Assembly: GCA_964429485.1 (NCBI GenBank)
Contig: CAYSBW010000001.1
Location: forward strand, 99,632 to 163,631
Length of the DNA: 64,000 nt
Direction: 5' to 3'
Source of the DNA: JAPLKB01 sp964429485
GTDB taxonomy: Bacteria > Desulfobacterota > Syntrophorhabdia > Syntrophorhabdales > Syntrophorhabdaceae
The first letter of the stretch is position 1, and every line of letters starts with the position of its first letter. A program made the position numbers and the translations under genes. Below are positions 1-8,893 of the stretch, one piece after another. The notes under the pieces were generated by a model. The model was not told where the DNA came from. It did no database searches and worked only from the letters and a program-made list of their open reading frames with translations.

Positions 1-2
1 CT

Positions 3-104
3 GATATACTGGTTATGGGCACTGAGATATTTCATAGCAAAAATTATAAGAAAAAAATTGAAGAAATAAGGAATAAAATTGCAGAGGTTTTACATGGATC
101 TTAA
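3..104 (+). CDS. rpe: Ribulose-phosphate 3-epimerase, C-terminal end only
   Basis: The window opens inside this gene; 33 C-terminal residues and the stop codon are visible. They read DILVMGTEIF followed by a basic helix (KKKIEEIRNKIAEVL). This matches the last strand of the epimerase TIM barrel, where the family has a GAD-LV-G-S-IF phosphate-binding motif, followed by the final helix. Here Met-Gly-Thr replaces the usual Gly-Ser, a mild variation. The enzyme interconverts ribulose-5-phosphate and xylulose-5-phosphate in the cytosol. The stop lies 11 bases inside the next gene, so the two are probably co-transcribed. The call rests on a short tail only. Confidence 0.6.
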   Translation, partial: DILVMGTEIFHSKNYKKKIEEIRNKIAEVLHGS

Positions 105-726
105 AAAGCAGAAAACATACAAAAAAGTTTATGAGATTGCCTGTAAGACCCTTATTGATTCGGATTATGAATCACAGTTTATTAATGCAGGGGTTATCTA
201 TAATAAGATGTCCGATCAATACAGCATTGACGTAAAGTTTTTTAATGAAATAATCAAGATCAGTATTCCTGAATTTTCCTTTCACAGTTCCAGGGCATCT
301 AATGTTACTCTTGTAACAAAGATAATTATCCTTCATTACCTTAACGATGCCGGAGGGTTGTTGCCGGGAGTCGATAAAATATCCTATGAAGATATCCCAG
401 GATTGGCAGGTTACCGACCTGTCTTTGAAAAAAGAGCCGTGTATCCCCTCGTCAAAGCTTTTGGTTTTGATAAGCATGTTTTTCTTGAAACAGGTTTGTC
501 TATGGGGGGTGTATTGGAAAATTACGGCGATGCATCTTTTACCCTTTTTGCTTTCCCGAGAATACCGATCACATTTATTTTATGGGAGGGAGATGAAGAA
601 TTTCCTCCTTCTGTAAAGATGCTTTTTGACCCTTCTATTACAGGATACCTGCCCCTTGAAGATATTGCAGTTATATCAAAACTTGCTTCAATTAGAATAA
701 TAAAGGAAGCAAGATTAAGAAATTGA
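94..726 (+). CDS. DUF3786 domain protein
   Basis: This 210-residue cytosolic protein has no signal peptide. It shows the pattern of the DUF3786 family: a helix with LHYLNDAGGLLPG, then ISYEDIPGLAGYRPVF, a Gly-rich GLSMGGVLENYGDAS stretch, FPRIPITFILWEGDEEFP and a C-terminal PLEDIAVISKLAS. The function of the family is unknown to me; it is common in anaerobes that carry the acetyl-CoA pathway, which fits the CODH/ACS cluster 32 kb away. I chose the ATG at 94 because AGAGG lies six bases before it; a TTG at 79 is also open in frame. It overlaps the end of rpe. Confidence 0.7.
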   Translation: MDLKKQKTYKKVYEIACKTLIDSDYESQFINAGVIYNKMSDQYSIDVKFFNEIIKISIPEFSFHSSRASNVTLVTKIIILHYLNDAGGLLPGVDKISYEDIPGLAGYRPVFEKRAVYPLVKAFGFDKHVFLETGLSMGGVLENYGDASFTLFAFPRIPITFILWEGDEEFPPSVKMLFDPSITGYLPLEDIAVISKLASIRIIKEARLRN

Positions 727-778
727 AAATTTTAAATATATATGCTGATCTGCAGCATATCCGGATAATTTATGGTTA

Positions 779-807
779 TTGACTTTTTTAGACTTTTTAT
801 GTTTAAG
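779..807 (+). promoter_or_regulatory. Possible sigma70-type promoter before rpmH
   Basis: TTGACT (779-784) is separated by 17 bases from TTTAAG (802-807). The -35 box is good and the -10 box is weak. It lies about 50 bases before the rpmH start, in the only sizeable gap before the rpmH-yidC operon. A small stem (ATGCTG 742-747 with CAGCAT 753-758) lies just upstream and has no U tract. Confidence 0.35.
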
Positions 808-855
808 TAATAACTCCAATTAACCAAAAATATCATATGGAATTGAGGTGAAAAC

Positions 856-990
856 ATGAAAAGAACATACCAGCCTCACAATAAAAGCATGAAGAGGACT
901 CATGGTTTTCTTGTGAGAATGAGGACAGCTTCAGGAAGGGAAGTTATTAGAAGAAGACGGGCTAAAGGAAGAAAACAACTGACTGTATAA
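856..990 (+). CDS. rpmH: 50S ribosomal protein L34
   Basis: A 44-residue, strongly basic protein beginning MKRTYQPHN and ending RRRRAKGRKQLTV. The L34 signature (KRTYQP at the start, then HGFLVRM and RRRRAKGRK) is complete. L34 is a late-assembling protein of the large ribosomal subunit. GAGGTG lies five bases before the ATG. It heads the classical order rpmH-rnpA-yidD-yidC-jag-mnmE that in many bacteria sits near the replication origin; dnaA is not in this window. Confidence 0.97.
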   Translation: MKRTYQPHNKSMKRTHGFLVRMRTASGREVIRRRRAKGRKQLTV

Positions 991-1075
991 CATCCTTGAG
1001 TGATTAAACAGGCAATTGGCTTATAAGTGTAGCAATCTATAACCCCCTGAAAATATCACACTATAGCCTATGTAA

Positions 1076-1411
1076 ATGAAATATTGTCTTTCTAAAAAAG
1101 AACTATTGAACAAAAAGGATTTTAAGGGTATAAGATGGGAAAAAGCAGCAGAAACCCGCCATTTTATACTTTTATTATATAGAAATCAGGATAGTGTAAA
1201 AAAACTTGGGGTAACAATAAGGAAAAAGATCGGGGGGGCGGTTTTCAGAAATCGTATGAGGAGACTTATAAAGGAATATTTCAGGCTCAACAAGTCAATT
1301 TTTATAGATTGTCACAACCATCTTATTAAAGTAAAAAAAACACCTCTGAAATTGACATGGAGCGATATAAATAAAGAGTTGATTGATTTATTAAATGGAA
1401 ATGCCCGATAA
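1076..1411 (+). CDS. rnpA: Ribonuclease P protein component
   Basis: The 111-residue basic protein carries the RNase P protein signature GVTIRKKIGGAVFRNRMRR (residues about 46-64), including the RNR motif that contacts the RNA subunit. It assists RNase P RNA in 5' maturation of tRNA precursors. The in-frame TAA directly before the ATG fixes this as the earliest start; no strong ribosome-binding site is visible. The last A of its stop codon is the first base of the yidD start (ATAATG arrangement), so translation is likely coupled. The RNA subunit gene rnpB is not in this window. Confidence 0.95.
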   Translation: MKYCLSKKELLNKKDFKGIRWEKAAETRHFILLLYRNQDSVKKLGVTIRKKIGGAVFRNRMRRLIKEYFRLNKSIFIDCHNHLIKVKKTPLKLTWSDINKELIDLLNGNAR

Positions 1412-1620
1412 TGAAAAAATGTGTTATGCATTTAATAGATCTGTACAGTATTTTCTTATCCCCTTTGATCCCCACTGAGTGTCGGTTTTATCCTACCTGC
1501 TCATGCTACATGAAAGAAGCGATAGAAAAAAAGGGCCTTGGTCCTGGTTTACTGCTGGGATTAAAAAGAATTTTAAAATGTAACCCCTTGTATCCCGGTG
1601 GATATGATCCGGTTAAATAG
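1411..1620 (+). CDS. yidD: Membrane protein insertion efficiency factor YidD
   Basis: A 69-residue protein with the whole family pattern: LSPLIPTECRFYPTCS, Y-MKEAIEKKG, an amphipathic segment GPGLLLGLKRILKC and the terminal NPLYPGGYDPV. YidD is a small inner-membrane-associated protein encoded between rnpA and yidC that helps membrane protein insertion. The start overlaps the rnpA stop by one base and the yidC start follows 12 bases after the stop. The conserved Cys residues at about 24, 30 and 57 are present. Confidence 0.95.
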   Translation: MKKCVMHLIDLYSIFLSPLIPTECRFYPTCSCYMKEAIEKKGLGPGLLLGLKRILKCNPLYPGGYDPVK

Positions 1621-1632
1621 CGGAGGCATTGA

Positions 1633-3252
1633 ATGGAAAAACGTACAATAATAGCACTGATTCTGACAGTGGTCATACTTTTTGTATTTCAGACATATTT
1701 TACTCCGAAACAACAGCAACCCATTGAGAAGTCAGAGACCAAAGAACAGATCCAAGTCAAGGAAGGCGAAAAAAGTAAGGATATGATTAAAACCAGTGTT
1801 GATGCAATAACTGGTAAAGCTGAAAAGAATATTGAAGGAGTTCCAACCAGGTCTGAAATAAAAATAAAATCTTCACAGGATATTGTTGTGGAGACCCCTT
1901 TCCTGAAAGTCACTTTAACAGACTTAGGTGGCGGCATAAAAAATGTAAAGCTTAAAAAATATAAGGAAACTGTCAAAGGCAATGAATATAAAGAAATTGT
2001 CGAGGATATAAGTCCTTATACTTACCTTCCTGTTATATCTAAAGTTGTCAATAATAGTGAAATTAAAGATGATGGAACGAGTTTCAAGGTGGACAGGAAT
2101 AGTATTACAGTGAAAGACAAACCTGAAAAAATTGTATTTACAGGTATTCTTGGCGATGAAAGCAAAGTTATAAAAACTTATACATTTTATCCTGACACCT
2201 ATACGGTTGATATAAAGGTCGAAACACAATCTTCCGATAACAACAAGGTAAACCTTGATTTTTCAGTTATGAATGCCAAGAAAAAATCAGACTATACTTT
2301 CAAGGGTCCCTTTGTTTATAATGGTAAAAAATTTGAACAGATAGATGACATTGATAAAAAAGTAGAAATTGATAAAAATTTCAAATATGCTGGCCTTGAT
2401 GAAGGTTTTTTTGCTTTTATCTACATGCCTGATGATAATTCCGGAGCGCCACTTACTATTTTTAAATCTGAATCAGGAAATCCTGTTCTTAGATTACATC
2501 CTGATAAGGAGAACATTTCAGCAAAGCTGTATTTTGGTCCGAAACAGACAGACATACTGAAAAGTCTCAATATCAAGGCTGAAAAAATAATTGATTTCGG
2601 GTGGTTTGACATAATAGCAAAACCACTTGTTCTGGGACTTAACTACTGCAATAAAGTAACTCATAATTATGGAATAGATATCATACTTCTGACAATACTC
2701 ATAAAGATCATCTTTTATCCGCTAAGTTTGAAAAGCTATCAGTCAATGAATAAGATGAAAAAATTGCAACCGCAGATACAAAAGTTGAAGGAGAAGTACA
2801 AGGATGACAAACAAAAATTGAACCAGGAAATGATGAGTATGTACAAAACTCAGGGTGTTAACCCCATGGGAGGATGTCTACCCATGATCATTCAGATCCC
2901 TGTATTTTTTGCACTTTATAAAGCACTTTCCGGTGCTATAGAGCTACGTCATGCGCCTTTTATGTTCTGGATCAATGATCTTTCTGCTCCGGAAGATTTA
3001 TTTTCTTTCACTGTTCTTGGATATTCCCTTCCGATAAGAATTTTACCGTTAATTATGGGAATTACTCAAGTTATCCAGCAAAAAATGACTCCTACAACCG
3101 CAGACCCGATGCAGGAAAAGTTAATGCTTTTTATGCCCATATTTTTTACCTTCCTGTTCTGGGGATTTCCTGCAGGGCTTGTCCTGTACTGGTTGGTAAA
3201 TAATGTAATATCCATTGGACAACAATACTATATAAACAAAAAAGTCTCTTGA
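1633..3252 (+). CDS. yidC: Membrane protein insertase YidC
   Basis: The 539-residue protein has the Gram-negative YidC architecture: an N-terminal membrane anchor (residues about 5-20), a large periplasmic beta-sandwich domain (about 75-330) and the conserved insertase core with LLTILIKIIFYPLS (about 350), LPMIIQIPVFFALY (about 416) and three further membrane segments. A coiled, charged cytosolic loop (MNKMKKLQPQIQKLKEKYK) lies between the first core helices. It inserts membrane proteins with or without the Sec translocon. The large periplasmic domain supports a double-membrane host. AGCGGAGG precedes the start. Confidence 0.97.
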   Translation: MEKRTIIALILTVVILFVFQTYFTPKQQQPIEKSETKEQIQVKEGEKSKDMIKTSVDAITGKAEKNIEGVPTRSEIKIKSSQDIVVETPFLKVTLTDLGGGIKNVKLKKYKETVKGNEYKEIVEDISPYTYLPVISKVVNNSEIKDDGTSFKVDRNSITVKDKPEKIVFTGILGDESKVIKTYTFYPDTYTVDIKVETQSSDNNKVNLDFSVMNAKKKSDYTFKGPFVYNGKKFEQIDDIDKKVEIDKNFKYAGLDEGFFAFIYMPDDNSGAPLTIFKSESGNPVLRLHPDKENISAKLYFGPKQTDILKSLNIKAEKIIDFGWFDIIAKPLVLGLNYCNKVTHNYGIDIILLTILIKIIFYPLSLKSYQSMNKMKKLQPQIQKLKEKYKDDKQKLNQEMMSMYKTQGVNPMGGCLPMIIQIPVFFALYKALSGAIELRHAPFMFWINDLSAPEDLFSFTVLGYSLPIRILPLIMGITQVIQQKMTPTTADPMQEKLMLFMPIFFTFLFWGFPAGLVLYWLVNNVISIGQQYYINKKVS

Positions 3253-3261
3253 GGGGGCAAT

Positions 3262-3966
3262 ATGGATTTCATAGAAGTAGAAGGAAAGACTTATGAAGAT
3301 GCCATCAGAAAGGCTTCGCTTGAATTAAAGGCCGATGAAAAAGATCTTGAAATTGATGTGAAGGAAATTGATACAAAGGGCATTCTCGGTTTTCTTGGTA
3401 CTAAAAAAATAAGAATTACAGCAAGACTTAAAAAATCAAATTCTGATGAATTTATCCCAGCAAAAGAATATATTTCTGATCCAAATAATAACGCAGACAC
3501 TCCTGAGCAATATGGTAAGACTTTCCTTGAGGAGCTAAGCAGGTATGTTGACCTTGATTTTAATGTAAAAGTTGTAAATACCTCTGAAAGGCTCATGTTT
3601 CTTGTACAGTGTGATCACGGAGATGTGCTGATCGGTAAAGATGGAGAGATACTAGAGGCGCTTCAGCATATTCTCAGGCTTGCTATTGCAAAGAGATACA
3701 AGCAGGGACTCAAACTACTGATAGATATTAACGGATACAGAGAAAAACGAAAAAAAAGTTTGACAATCATGGTGAAAAAACTGGCAGACAAAGTGAGAAG
3801 AACTGGCAGAATTCAAAAAACAGACCCTCTAAATCCCTATGAAAGAAGGGTGATTCATACACTCTTTAAAAATAACAGGAATGTAAAAACGAAAAGCGAA
3901 GGTGAAGGGCATACCAAAAAAGTGGTCATTTCCCTTAGAAAAAAGATTATAAATGGAAAAAAATGA
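3262..3966 (+). CDS. jag: Jag/KhpB RNA-binding protein
   Basis: This 234-residue cytosolic protein has three domains in the usual order: the Jag N-terminal domain (MDFIEVEGKTYEDAI, residues 1-52, with GILGFLG), a KH domain with the IGKDGE loop (about 118-125) and a C-terminal R3H domain (Arg-Arg-Val-Ile-His near 195). It is an RNA-binding protein encoded next to yidC in many bacteria and linked to envelope and division control. GAGGGG lies before the ATG. Its end overlaps the mnmE start by 14 bases. Confidence 0.92.
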   Translation: MDFIEVEGKTYEDAIRKASLELKADEKDLEIDVKEIDTKGILGFLGTKKIRITARLKKSNSDEFIPAKEYISDPNNNADTPEQYGKTFLEELSRYVDLDFNVKVVNTSERLMFLVQCDHGDVLIGKDGEILEALQHILRLAIAKRYKQGLKLLIDINGYREKRKKSLTIMVKKLADKVRRTGRIQKTDPLNPYERRVIHTLFKNNRNVKTKSEGEGHTKKVVISLRKKIINGKK

Positions 3967-5320
3967 TACTATATGCGCTATTTCTACTCCTATTGGTGAA
4001 GGAGGGATTGGCGTACTTAGAATGAGCGGTCAATCAGCTCACAGGATATTGAAAAAAATATTCATTCCAAACAAAAACAATGATTGTTATATAGAACGTA
4101 CCCTTTACCTCGGTCATATTGTAAATCCTGAGAACAATAGAATAATTGATGAAGTATTTGCCGTATTTATGTATAAACCGGAGACTTATACAAAGGAAGA
4201 TGTGGCAGAGGTTTATTCGCACGGAGGATATGCAACACAGAAAAATATTTTGGATCTCATGATTTTCTGTGGTGCAAAACTTGCTGAACCAGGTGAATTT
4301 ACAAAAAGGGCATTTCTTAACGGAAGAATAGATTTGCTTCAGGCTGAATCTGTCCTTGATATAATTCACAGTGAAACCGACGAAGAGCTAAAAAATGCCA
4401 TTGATCAGCTCGGAGGAAAATTATCCAATAAAATTTATCTACTAAAAGAACAGATAAAAGATATTCTTATTGAAATTAATGCTCTAATTGAATTCCCTGA
4501 AGAAGATATTGAAATAGATGACAGAAAAATTTTTTTAAGGCTGGAAAAAACTAAAAAAGAAATTGAAGAGCTGGTGGATTCTTATTATGAGGGAAGGGCA
4601 ATCAAAGATGGTCTGGAAGTCCTGATAGTGGGAAAACCCAATGTTGGAAAATCGAGCCTTCTTAATGCCATTCTTCTGAAAGAAAAGGCTATTGTTACAT
4701 CAAATCCAGGAACCACCCGCGATTTGATAGAAGATACCCTGTATATAAAAGGCATAAAAATAAAAATAATTGATACAGCTGGATTGAGAAAACCCATGGA
4801 CGTTATTGAAAAAGAGGGTGTAGACAGGGTGAAAAGAAAAATCCCTGAAGCAGACCTAATCATTTGGGTTCTTGATGGTTCAGATACCTATACTGATGAA
4901 GATGGATCCGTGTTTTTAAAAATACAGGATGTTCTTTTTATACCTGTTATAAATAAGGTTGATTTGCCGCAAAAGCTCGACAGGCCAGTACTGAAATCCA
5001 AAAAACTCAATTGGATAGAAGTATCGGCGCTGCAAGATATTGGACTTGAAAATCTTAAAGGTGAAATGTATTCCATGCTTATGAAGAAAGGATTTAGAAA
5101 AAGTAATATTCTGATTACAAATATCAGACAGAAAAATGCTCTTGCAAAGACTTCGGAATTTCTTGCCATGGCAATTTTATGTATAAAAAACCTTAAACCT
5201 TTGGAGCTTGCTGCATTTGAACTTCAGGAATCCCTTTCATGCCTTGGTGAGATTACCGGTGAGACATGTTCTGAGGAAATTCTTGATGGTATATTCAACA
5301 GGTTTTGTATTGGAAAATAA
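3953..5320 (+). CDS. mnmE: tRNA-modification GTPase MnmE
   Basis: The 455-residue protein has the N-terminal tetrahydrofolate-binding domain (ICAISTPIGEGGIGVLRMSG), a helical domain into which the G domain is inserted (GKPNVGKSS near 226, DTAGLR, NKVD) and the invariant C-terminal FCIGK with the catalytic cysteine. With MnmG it builds the cmnm5 or nm5 group on uridine 34 of tRNAs. The partner mnmG lies at 18.3-20.2 kb on the other strand, rather than next to mnmE. The start overlaps jag by 14 bases, so translational coupling is likely. Confidence 0.97.
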   Translation: MEKNDTICAISTPIGEGGIGVLRMSGQSAHRILKKIFIPNKNNDCYIERTLYLGHIVNPENNRIIDEVFAVFMYKPETYTKEDVAEVYSHGGYATQKNILDLMIFCGAKLAEPGEFTKRAFLNGRIDLLQAESVLDIIHSETDEELKNAIDQLGGKLSNKIYLLKEQIKDILIEINALIEFPEEDIEIDDRKIFLRLEKTKKEIEELVDSYYEGRAIKDGLEVLIVGKPNVGKSSLLNAILLKEKAIVTSNPGTTRDLIEDTLYIKGIKIKIIDTAGLRKPMDVIEKEGVDRVKRKIPEADLIIWVLDGSDTYTDEDGSVFLKIQDVLFIPVINKVDLPQKLDRPVLKSKKLNWIEVSALQDIGLENLKGEMYSMLMKKGFRKSNILITNIRQKNALAKTSEFLAMAILCIKNLKPLELAAFELQESLSCLGEITGETCSEEILDGIFNRFCIGK

Positions 5321-5396
5321 AATCACAATATATTATTTATAATGACATATCAATAATGGATAACAAATAGTGCTAAAATTTAATTAGGAGGTATTG

Positions 5397-5792
5397 ATGA
5401 ATCTCGGTGAATATTTTGAGAATGCAAAAGGGCGTGGAATACTTGCAACAGCAGATTCGGAGGGAATGGTAAATGCAGCTGTTTATTCAAGACCTCATTT
5501 TATCGATGACGAAACAATAGCATACATCATGACTGAACGTCTGACCCATGAAAATCTGAGTTTAAATCCTAATGCTGTATACATTTTTATTGAAGATAGT
5601 GAAAAAATTACTGGTAAAAGATTATACCTTTCTAAAATTAAAGAAGAAACAGACCCAGAGACCATTGCAAAAATAAGGTGGAGAAAATCATATGTAGTAC
5701 CGGAAGATCAGAAAAATACAAAGAGGTATCTTGTTTATTTCCACATAGAAAAAGTGCTTCCACTGATAGGCGAGGAAGAAAGAGAGCTTTAA
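5397..5792 (+). CDS. Pyridoxamine 5'-phosphate oxidase-fold flavin-binding protein
   Basis: A 131-residue protein with the split-barrel fold pattern: GILATADSEGMVNAAVYSRP at the N-terminus, IAYIMTERLTHENLSLNPN and AVYIFIE in the middle, and YLVYFHIEKVLPL at the end. Proteins of this group bind FMN or a related cofactor; the substrate cannot be told from sequence. The start ATG at 5397 follows a perfect AGGAGG (5386-5391) by five bases; a TTG at 5394 would be too close. It sits between mnmE and greA and is likely in their transcript. Confidence 0.75.
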   Translation: MNLGEYFENAKGRGILATADSEGMVNAAVYSRPHFIDDETIAYIMTERLTHENLSLNPNAVYIFIEDSEKITGKRLYLSKIKEETDPETIAKIRWRKSYVVPEDQKNTKRYLVYFHIEKVLPLIGEEEREL

Positions 5793-5859
5793 ACGTGTTG
5801 AAAGTTTGTATGAAACAGTGTTATTGTCTCATTACAAAAGGATTTTATCAGGAGTTGAT

Positions 5860-6324
5860 ATGAAATCACCTATTACACGACAGGGCTATGAAAATTTAAA
5901 AAAGGAGCATGAGCACCTTCTTACTGTTAAAAGACCGAAAATTATCATTGCAATTGAAGAGGCAAGAGCTCATGGAGATATTTCTGAAAATGCTGAATTG
6001 GATGCAGCAAAGGAGGAATATCAGTTCCTTCAGAAAAAAATTGCCGAACTGGAAGTGATGATAACGACTTCTGAAGTTATGGATGTGAAAAATACTGATA
6101 ACGAAAGCGTAGGCTTTGCATGTAATGTTACACTGATGAATCTGGATACTGAGGAAGAGGTTGTCTATCAGCTAGTAGGTCCCTATGAATCGGATATTGA
6201 AAAAGGGAAGATATCCATGAGTTCGCCTCTTGGAAGGGCATTAATGGGCAAATCAGTGGGAGATGAAGTGAATTTTTCTGCCCCTGGCGGCAAAAGAACT
6301 TACGAAATAATCAAAATAGCCTGA
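5860..6324 (+). CDS. greA: Transcription elongation factor GreA
   Basis: The 154-residue protein shows the N-terminal coiled coil with the acidic tip ARAHGDISENAELDAAKEE (about 36-54) and the C-terminal FKBP-like domain with SSPLGRALMGKSVGDEV. GreA enters the secondary channel of RNA polymerase and stimulates cleavage of backtracked transcripts. The start is set by AGGAG five bases before the ATG and by the family N-terminus (ITRQGYENLKKE); upstream in-frame codons at 5806 are not needed. The next gene begins only nine bases after the stop. Confidence 0.96.
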   Translation: MKSPITRQGYENLKKEHEHLLTVKRPKIIIAIEEARAHGDISENAELDAAKEEYQFLQKKIAELEVMITTSEVMDVKNTDNESVGFACNVTLMNLDTEEEVVYQLVGPYESDIEKGKISMSSPLGRALMGKSVGDEVNFSAPGGKRTYEIIKIA

Positions 6325-6333
6325 TGCATATAT

Positions 6334-7857
6334 ATGATATTCCTGCTGCTACATAAAGTTTTATCTGTGGCATTAGCTGTATTGTTATTCCTTGCTTTTG
6401 CCGGAATCATCAAATGTTTGAAATTATTTCTCATTCAAAAAAGAGTTAACAGAATCAAATTTATTTTTTTATTTTTTATCCTGTTTTTTGTGTATAATCC
6501 TCCGAATTCTTTTTCAGAGCAGGAGATAAAAAACAAATCTCCAGTCAATAATTTTAACTGTTTAAAAACCGATTTGACGAAGAATCCTGACAATGGCAGA
6601 TATACTCTTTCAATGATAATCGATTATGCCATAAAGAACAATCCTCGAATCAGGATAGCTGCAAAGGATATAGAAGCCGGGAAATACGGAATAGACTTTG
6701 CCAGGTCAGAGAGAATGCTAAAAATCGATGGTGGTAGTGGTATTACCATGTACAGATATGACATGCCTCTATATCCAATTGTCATAGAACCTCCTATAGG
6801 TCCCGGTACAGATTTCCCTTTGTTCAGAAGAACTATATTGGATGCAGGCTTTTCTTTCAAACTTCCTTTGTTCAGGGGTGGAAGGCTTTTCAGAGAAGTT
6901 AATATAGCTGAATTGAAAAAGTCCGCTGCTGAGGATATCTACAGAATGAATAAGCAGGAACTTATATATAATATATCGAGTACATATTACAAGATTGCCC
7001 AGTTAGAAAAATTACTTGTTGTGAACGATGCATCCATAAAACAAATTGAGGCTCACAAGAGAAATGTTGAATTTTACCTGAAAGCAGGAGTTGTACCGAA
7101 ACTTGATCTGCTTAAAACAGATGTTGAACTTGCTCATGCAATGGAAAGGAAACTTATTTCAGAAAACTATCTTGACACTGCTTACGGGTTTCTGAAAACC
7201 CTGATGGGCATGGATGATATTGATATTAAAATAAAAATTATCAGTGAGGATGTTCAAAGGCGGACCTATCCCGATCTTTCTGAGAGTATGGAGATGGCAT
7301 TATCCTGTAGACCAGATTACAAAGCTATTGTCAAGAAAAGGATTATCAGTGAAGAGCGGGTAAAAATTGCCGAGGGAAGACGACTTCCTGATATTTCTCT
7401 AGCAGGTCAGTATGGAGGTGCGTCAGGTATTGATACCGGATTCAGGGAAAACTGGTATTATGGTCTGAGGTTGACTTTGCCTATTTTGGATGGTGGATCT
7501 ATTAGGTCTGCGATAGAAAAGGAAAAGATTCAATTGGATAAGGCAAGAGAGGAGGAACGTTCTTTAAAGCACGTTATAGCCCGTGAAGTCAGAGATGCTT
7601 ATCTCGGTATTTTAAACGCAGAGGAGAGAGTTGAAGTTGCTAATAAAGGGATAGAAAGTGCTGTAGAGAACCTCAGAGTGGAGTTACTTAAATATGATAC
7701 AGGTGCAGGTATGAGTCAGGATGTAATTGATGCGCAGACAGTTCTTTTAAGGGCTGAAACTGATCGTTTTCAAGCTATTTTTGACAGAGAAATTTCTGTT
7801 GCTTTTCTTATGAAGGCTATCGGCAAAGATGGTGATGGTGCTGGGGTGGAGAAATGA
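6334..7857 (+). CDS. TolC-family outer membrane efflux protein
   Basis: The protein has up to 507 residues. A hydrophobic segment near 40-58 followed by SFSEQE looks like the export signal; the first 30 residues hold a second hydrophobic stretch, so translation may instead begin at the TTG at 6418. The mature part has two outer-membrane-efflux repeats with long amphipathic helices and the typical FRGGR and LDGGSIRSAI turns. It would form the outer-membrane duct for the exporter that follows; the next start overlaps its stop (ATGA). Nine bases separate it from greA. Confidence 0.88.
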   Translation: MIFLLLHKVLSVALAVLLFLAFAGIIKCLKLFLIQKRVNRIKFIFLFFILFFVYNPPNSFSEQEIKNKSPVNNFNCLKTDLTKNPDNGRYTLSMIIDYAIKNNPRIRIAAKDIEAGKYGIDFARSERMLKIDGGSGITMYRYDMPLYPIVIEPPIGPGTDFPLFRRTILDAGFSFKLPLFRGGRLFREVNIAELKKSAAEDIYRMNKQELIYNISSTYYKIAQLEKLLVVNDASIKQIEAHKRNVEFYLKAGVVPKLDLLKTDVELAHAMERKLISENYLDTAYGFLKTLMGMDDIDIKIKIISEDVQRRTYPDLSESMEMALSCRPDYKAIVKKRIISEERVKIAEGRRLPDISLAGQYGGASGIDTGFRENWYYGLRLTLPILDGGSIRSAIEKEKIQLDKAREEERSLKHVIAREVRDAYLGILNAEERVEVANKGIESAVENLRVELLKYDTGAGMSQDVIDAQTVLLRAETDRFQAIFDREISVAFLMKAIGKDGDGAGVEK

Positions 7858-8849
7858 AAAAAAAGGTGTTTTTGATAGCATTAATTTTAATTTTCATGTG
7901 TACGGCAGCTATTATAACGTATAATATGAAAAATAAAAAAAATAATAGAGAGATGCTTCTTTCCGGTAACATTGAAGTAACTGAAGCAAATATAGGTTTT
8001 AAAATACCCGGCAGAGTTATAGAACGTATTGTGGATGAAGGTGATACAGTTAAAGAGGGTGATCTGCTTGCAAAAATTGACGATTCTGAAATTACTTTCA
8101 TGGTATCCCAGGGAAAGGCCTTTCTGGAAGAAGCCAGGGCAAAGCTTGCTGAGATGTCAGCCGGTTCAAGATTCCAGGAGATTGAACTTGCCAGAGCTCA
8201 GGCGAAGGCTCAAGAAGCAGAACTTGAAAAAACTAAAAATGATTATGAAAGAGCAGAGATACTTTACAAAAACGGAGCAATATCAGCATCATCCTTTGAC
8301 GCTGCAAAAAGTGCTTATGATGCCCGTAAGGCTCTTCACAGAAGTTCTCTTGAGTCATTAAGCCTTGTAAGAGAAGGGCCGAGAAAAGAAGAAATCACCA
8401 TTGTTGGCCAGAAAGTCAAACAGGCTGAAGCAGCTCTTGCTGTTTCAGAACAGAGATTGAAGGATACAATCATATATGCACCTATGGATGGAGTTGTGTT
8501 GAAAAAACATGTAGAAGTCGGTGAAACCATTGCTTCGGGAATACCTGTTGTAACTATAGGTGATCTTGGAAATCCATGGGTTAAGGTATATGTAAAGGAG
8601 GACATGCTTGGATGGATAAGGCTTGGACAGAAAACAAAAATAACAGTAGATACCTTTAAAGGGAAAGTATATGAAGGTGTTGTTTCTTTTATATCATCAG
8701 AAGCAGAATTTACTCCTAAGAATGTTCAGACTCGGGAGGAAAGGGTCAAACTCGTCTTTGGTGTTAAAATCAAAGTAAAAAACATAAATAATGAATTGAA
8801 GCCGGGGATGCCGGCAGATGTCAGGATTGATTTAAGGCATGAAAATTAA
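7854..8849 (+). CDS. HlyD-family periplasmic adaptor of ABC exporter
   Basis: The 331-residue protein has an N-terminal membrane anchor (residues about 4-24), a biotinyl-lipoyl-like half domain (GFKIPGRVIERIVDEGDTV), a helical hairpin of about 110 residues rich in Ala, Glu and Lys, the second lipoyl half (TIIYAPMDGVVLKKHVEVGE) and a beta-barrel C-terminus. This resembles YbhG and YhiI of enterobacteria. It bridges the inner-membrane ABC transporter and the TolC-like duct. It overlaps the upstream gene by four bases, so the two are probably coupled. Confidence 0.9.
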   Translation: MKKKVFLIALILIFMCTAAIITYNMKNKKNNREMLLSGNIEVTEANIGFKIPGRVIERIVDEGDTVKEGDLLAKIDDSEITFMVSQGKAFLEEARAKLAEMSAGSRFQEIELARAQAKAQEAELEKTKNDYERAEILYKNGAISASSFDAAKSAYDARKALHRSSLESLSLVREGPRKEEITIVGQKVKQAEAALAVSEQRLKDTIIYAPMDGVVLKKHVEVGETIASGIPVVTIGDLGNPWVKVYVKEDMLGWIRLGQKTKITVDTFKGKVYEGVVSFISSEAEFTPKNVQTREERVKLVFGVKIKVKNINNELKPGMPADVRIDLRHEN

Positions 8850-8893
8850 TCAATTTGAATTCCATCAGTATTTTTTTTGATGTGAGGATCCTG

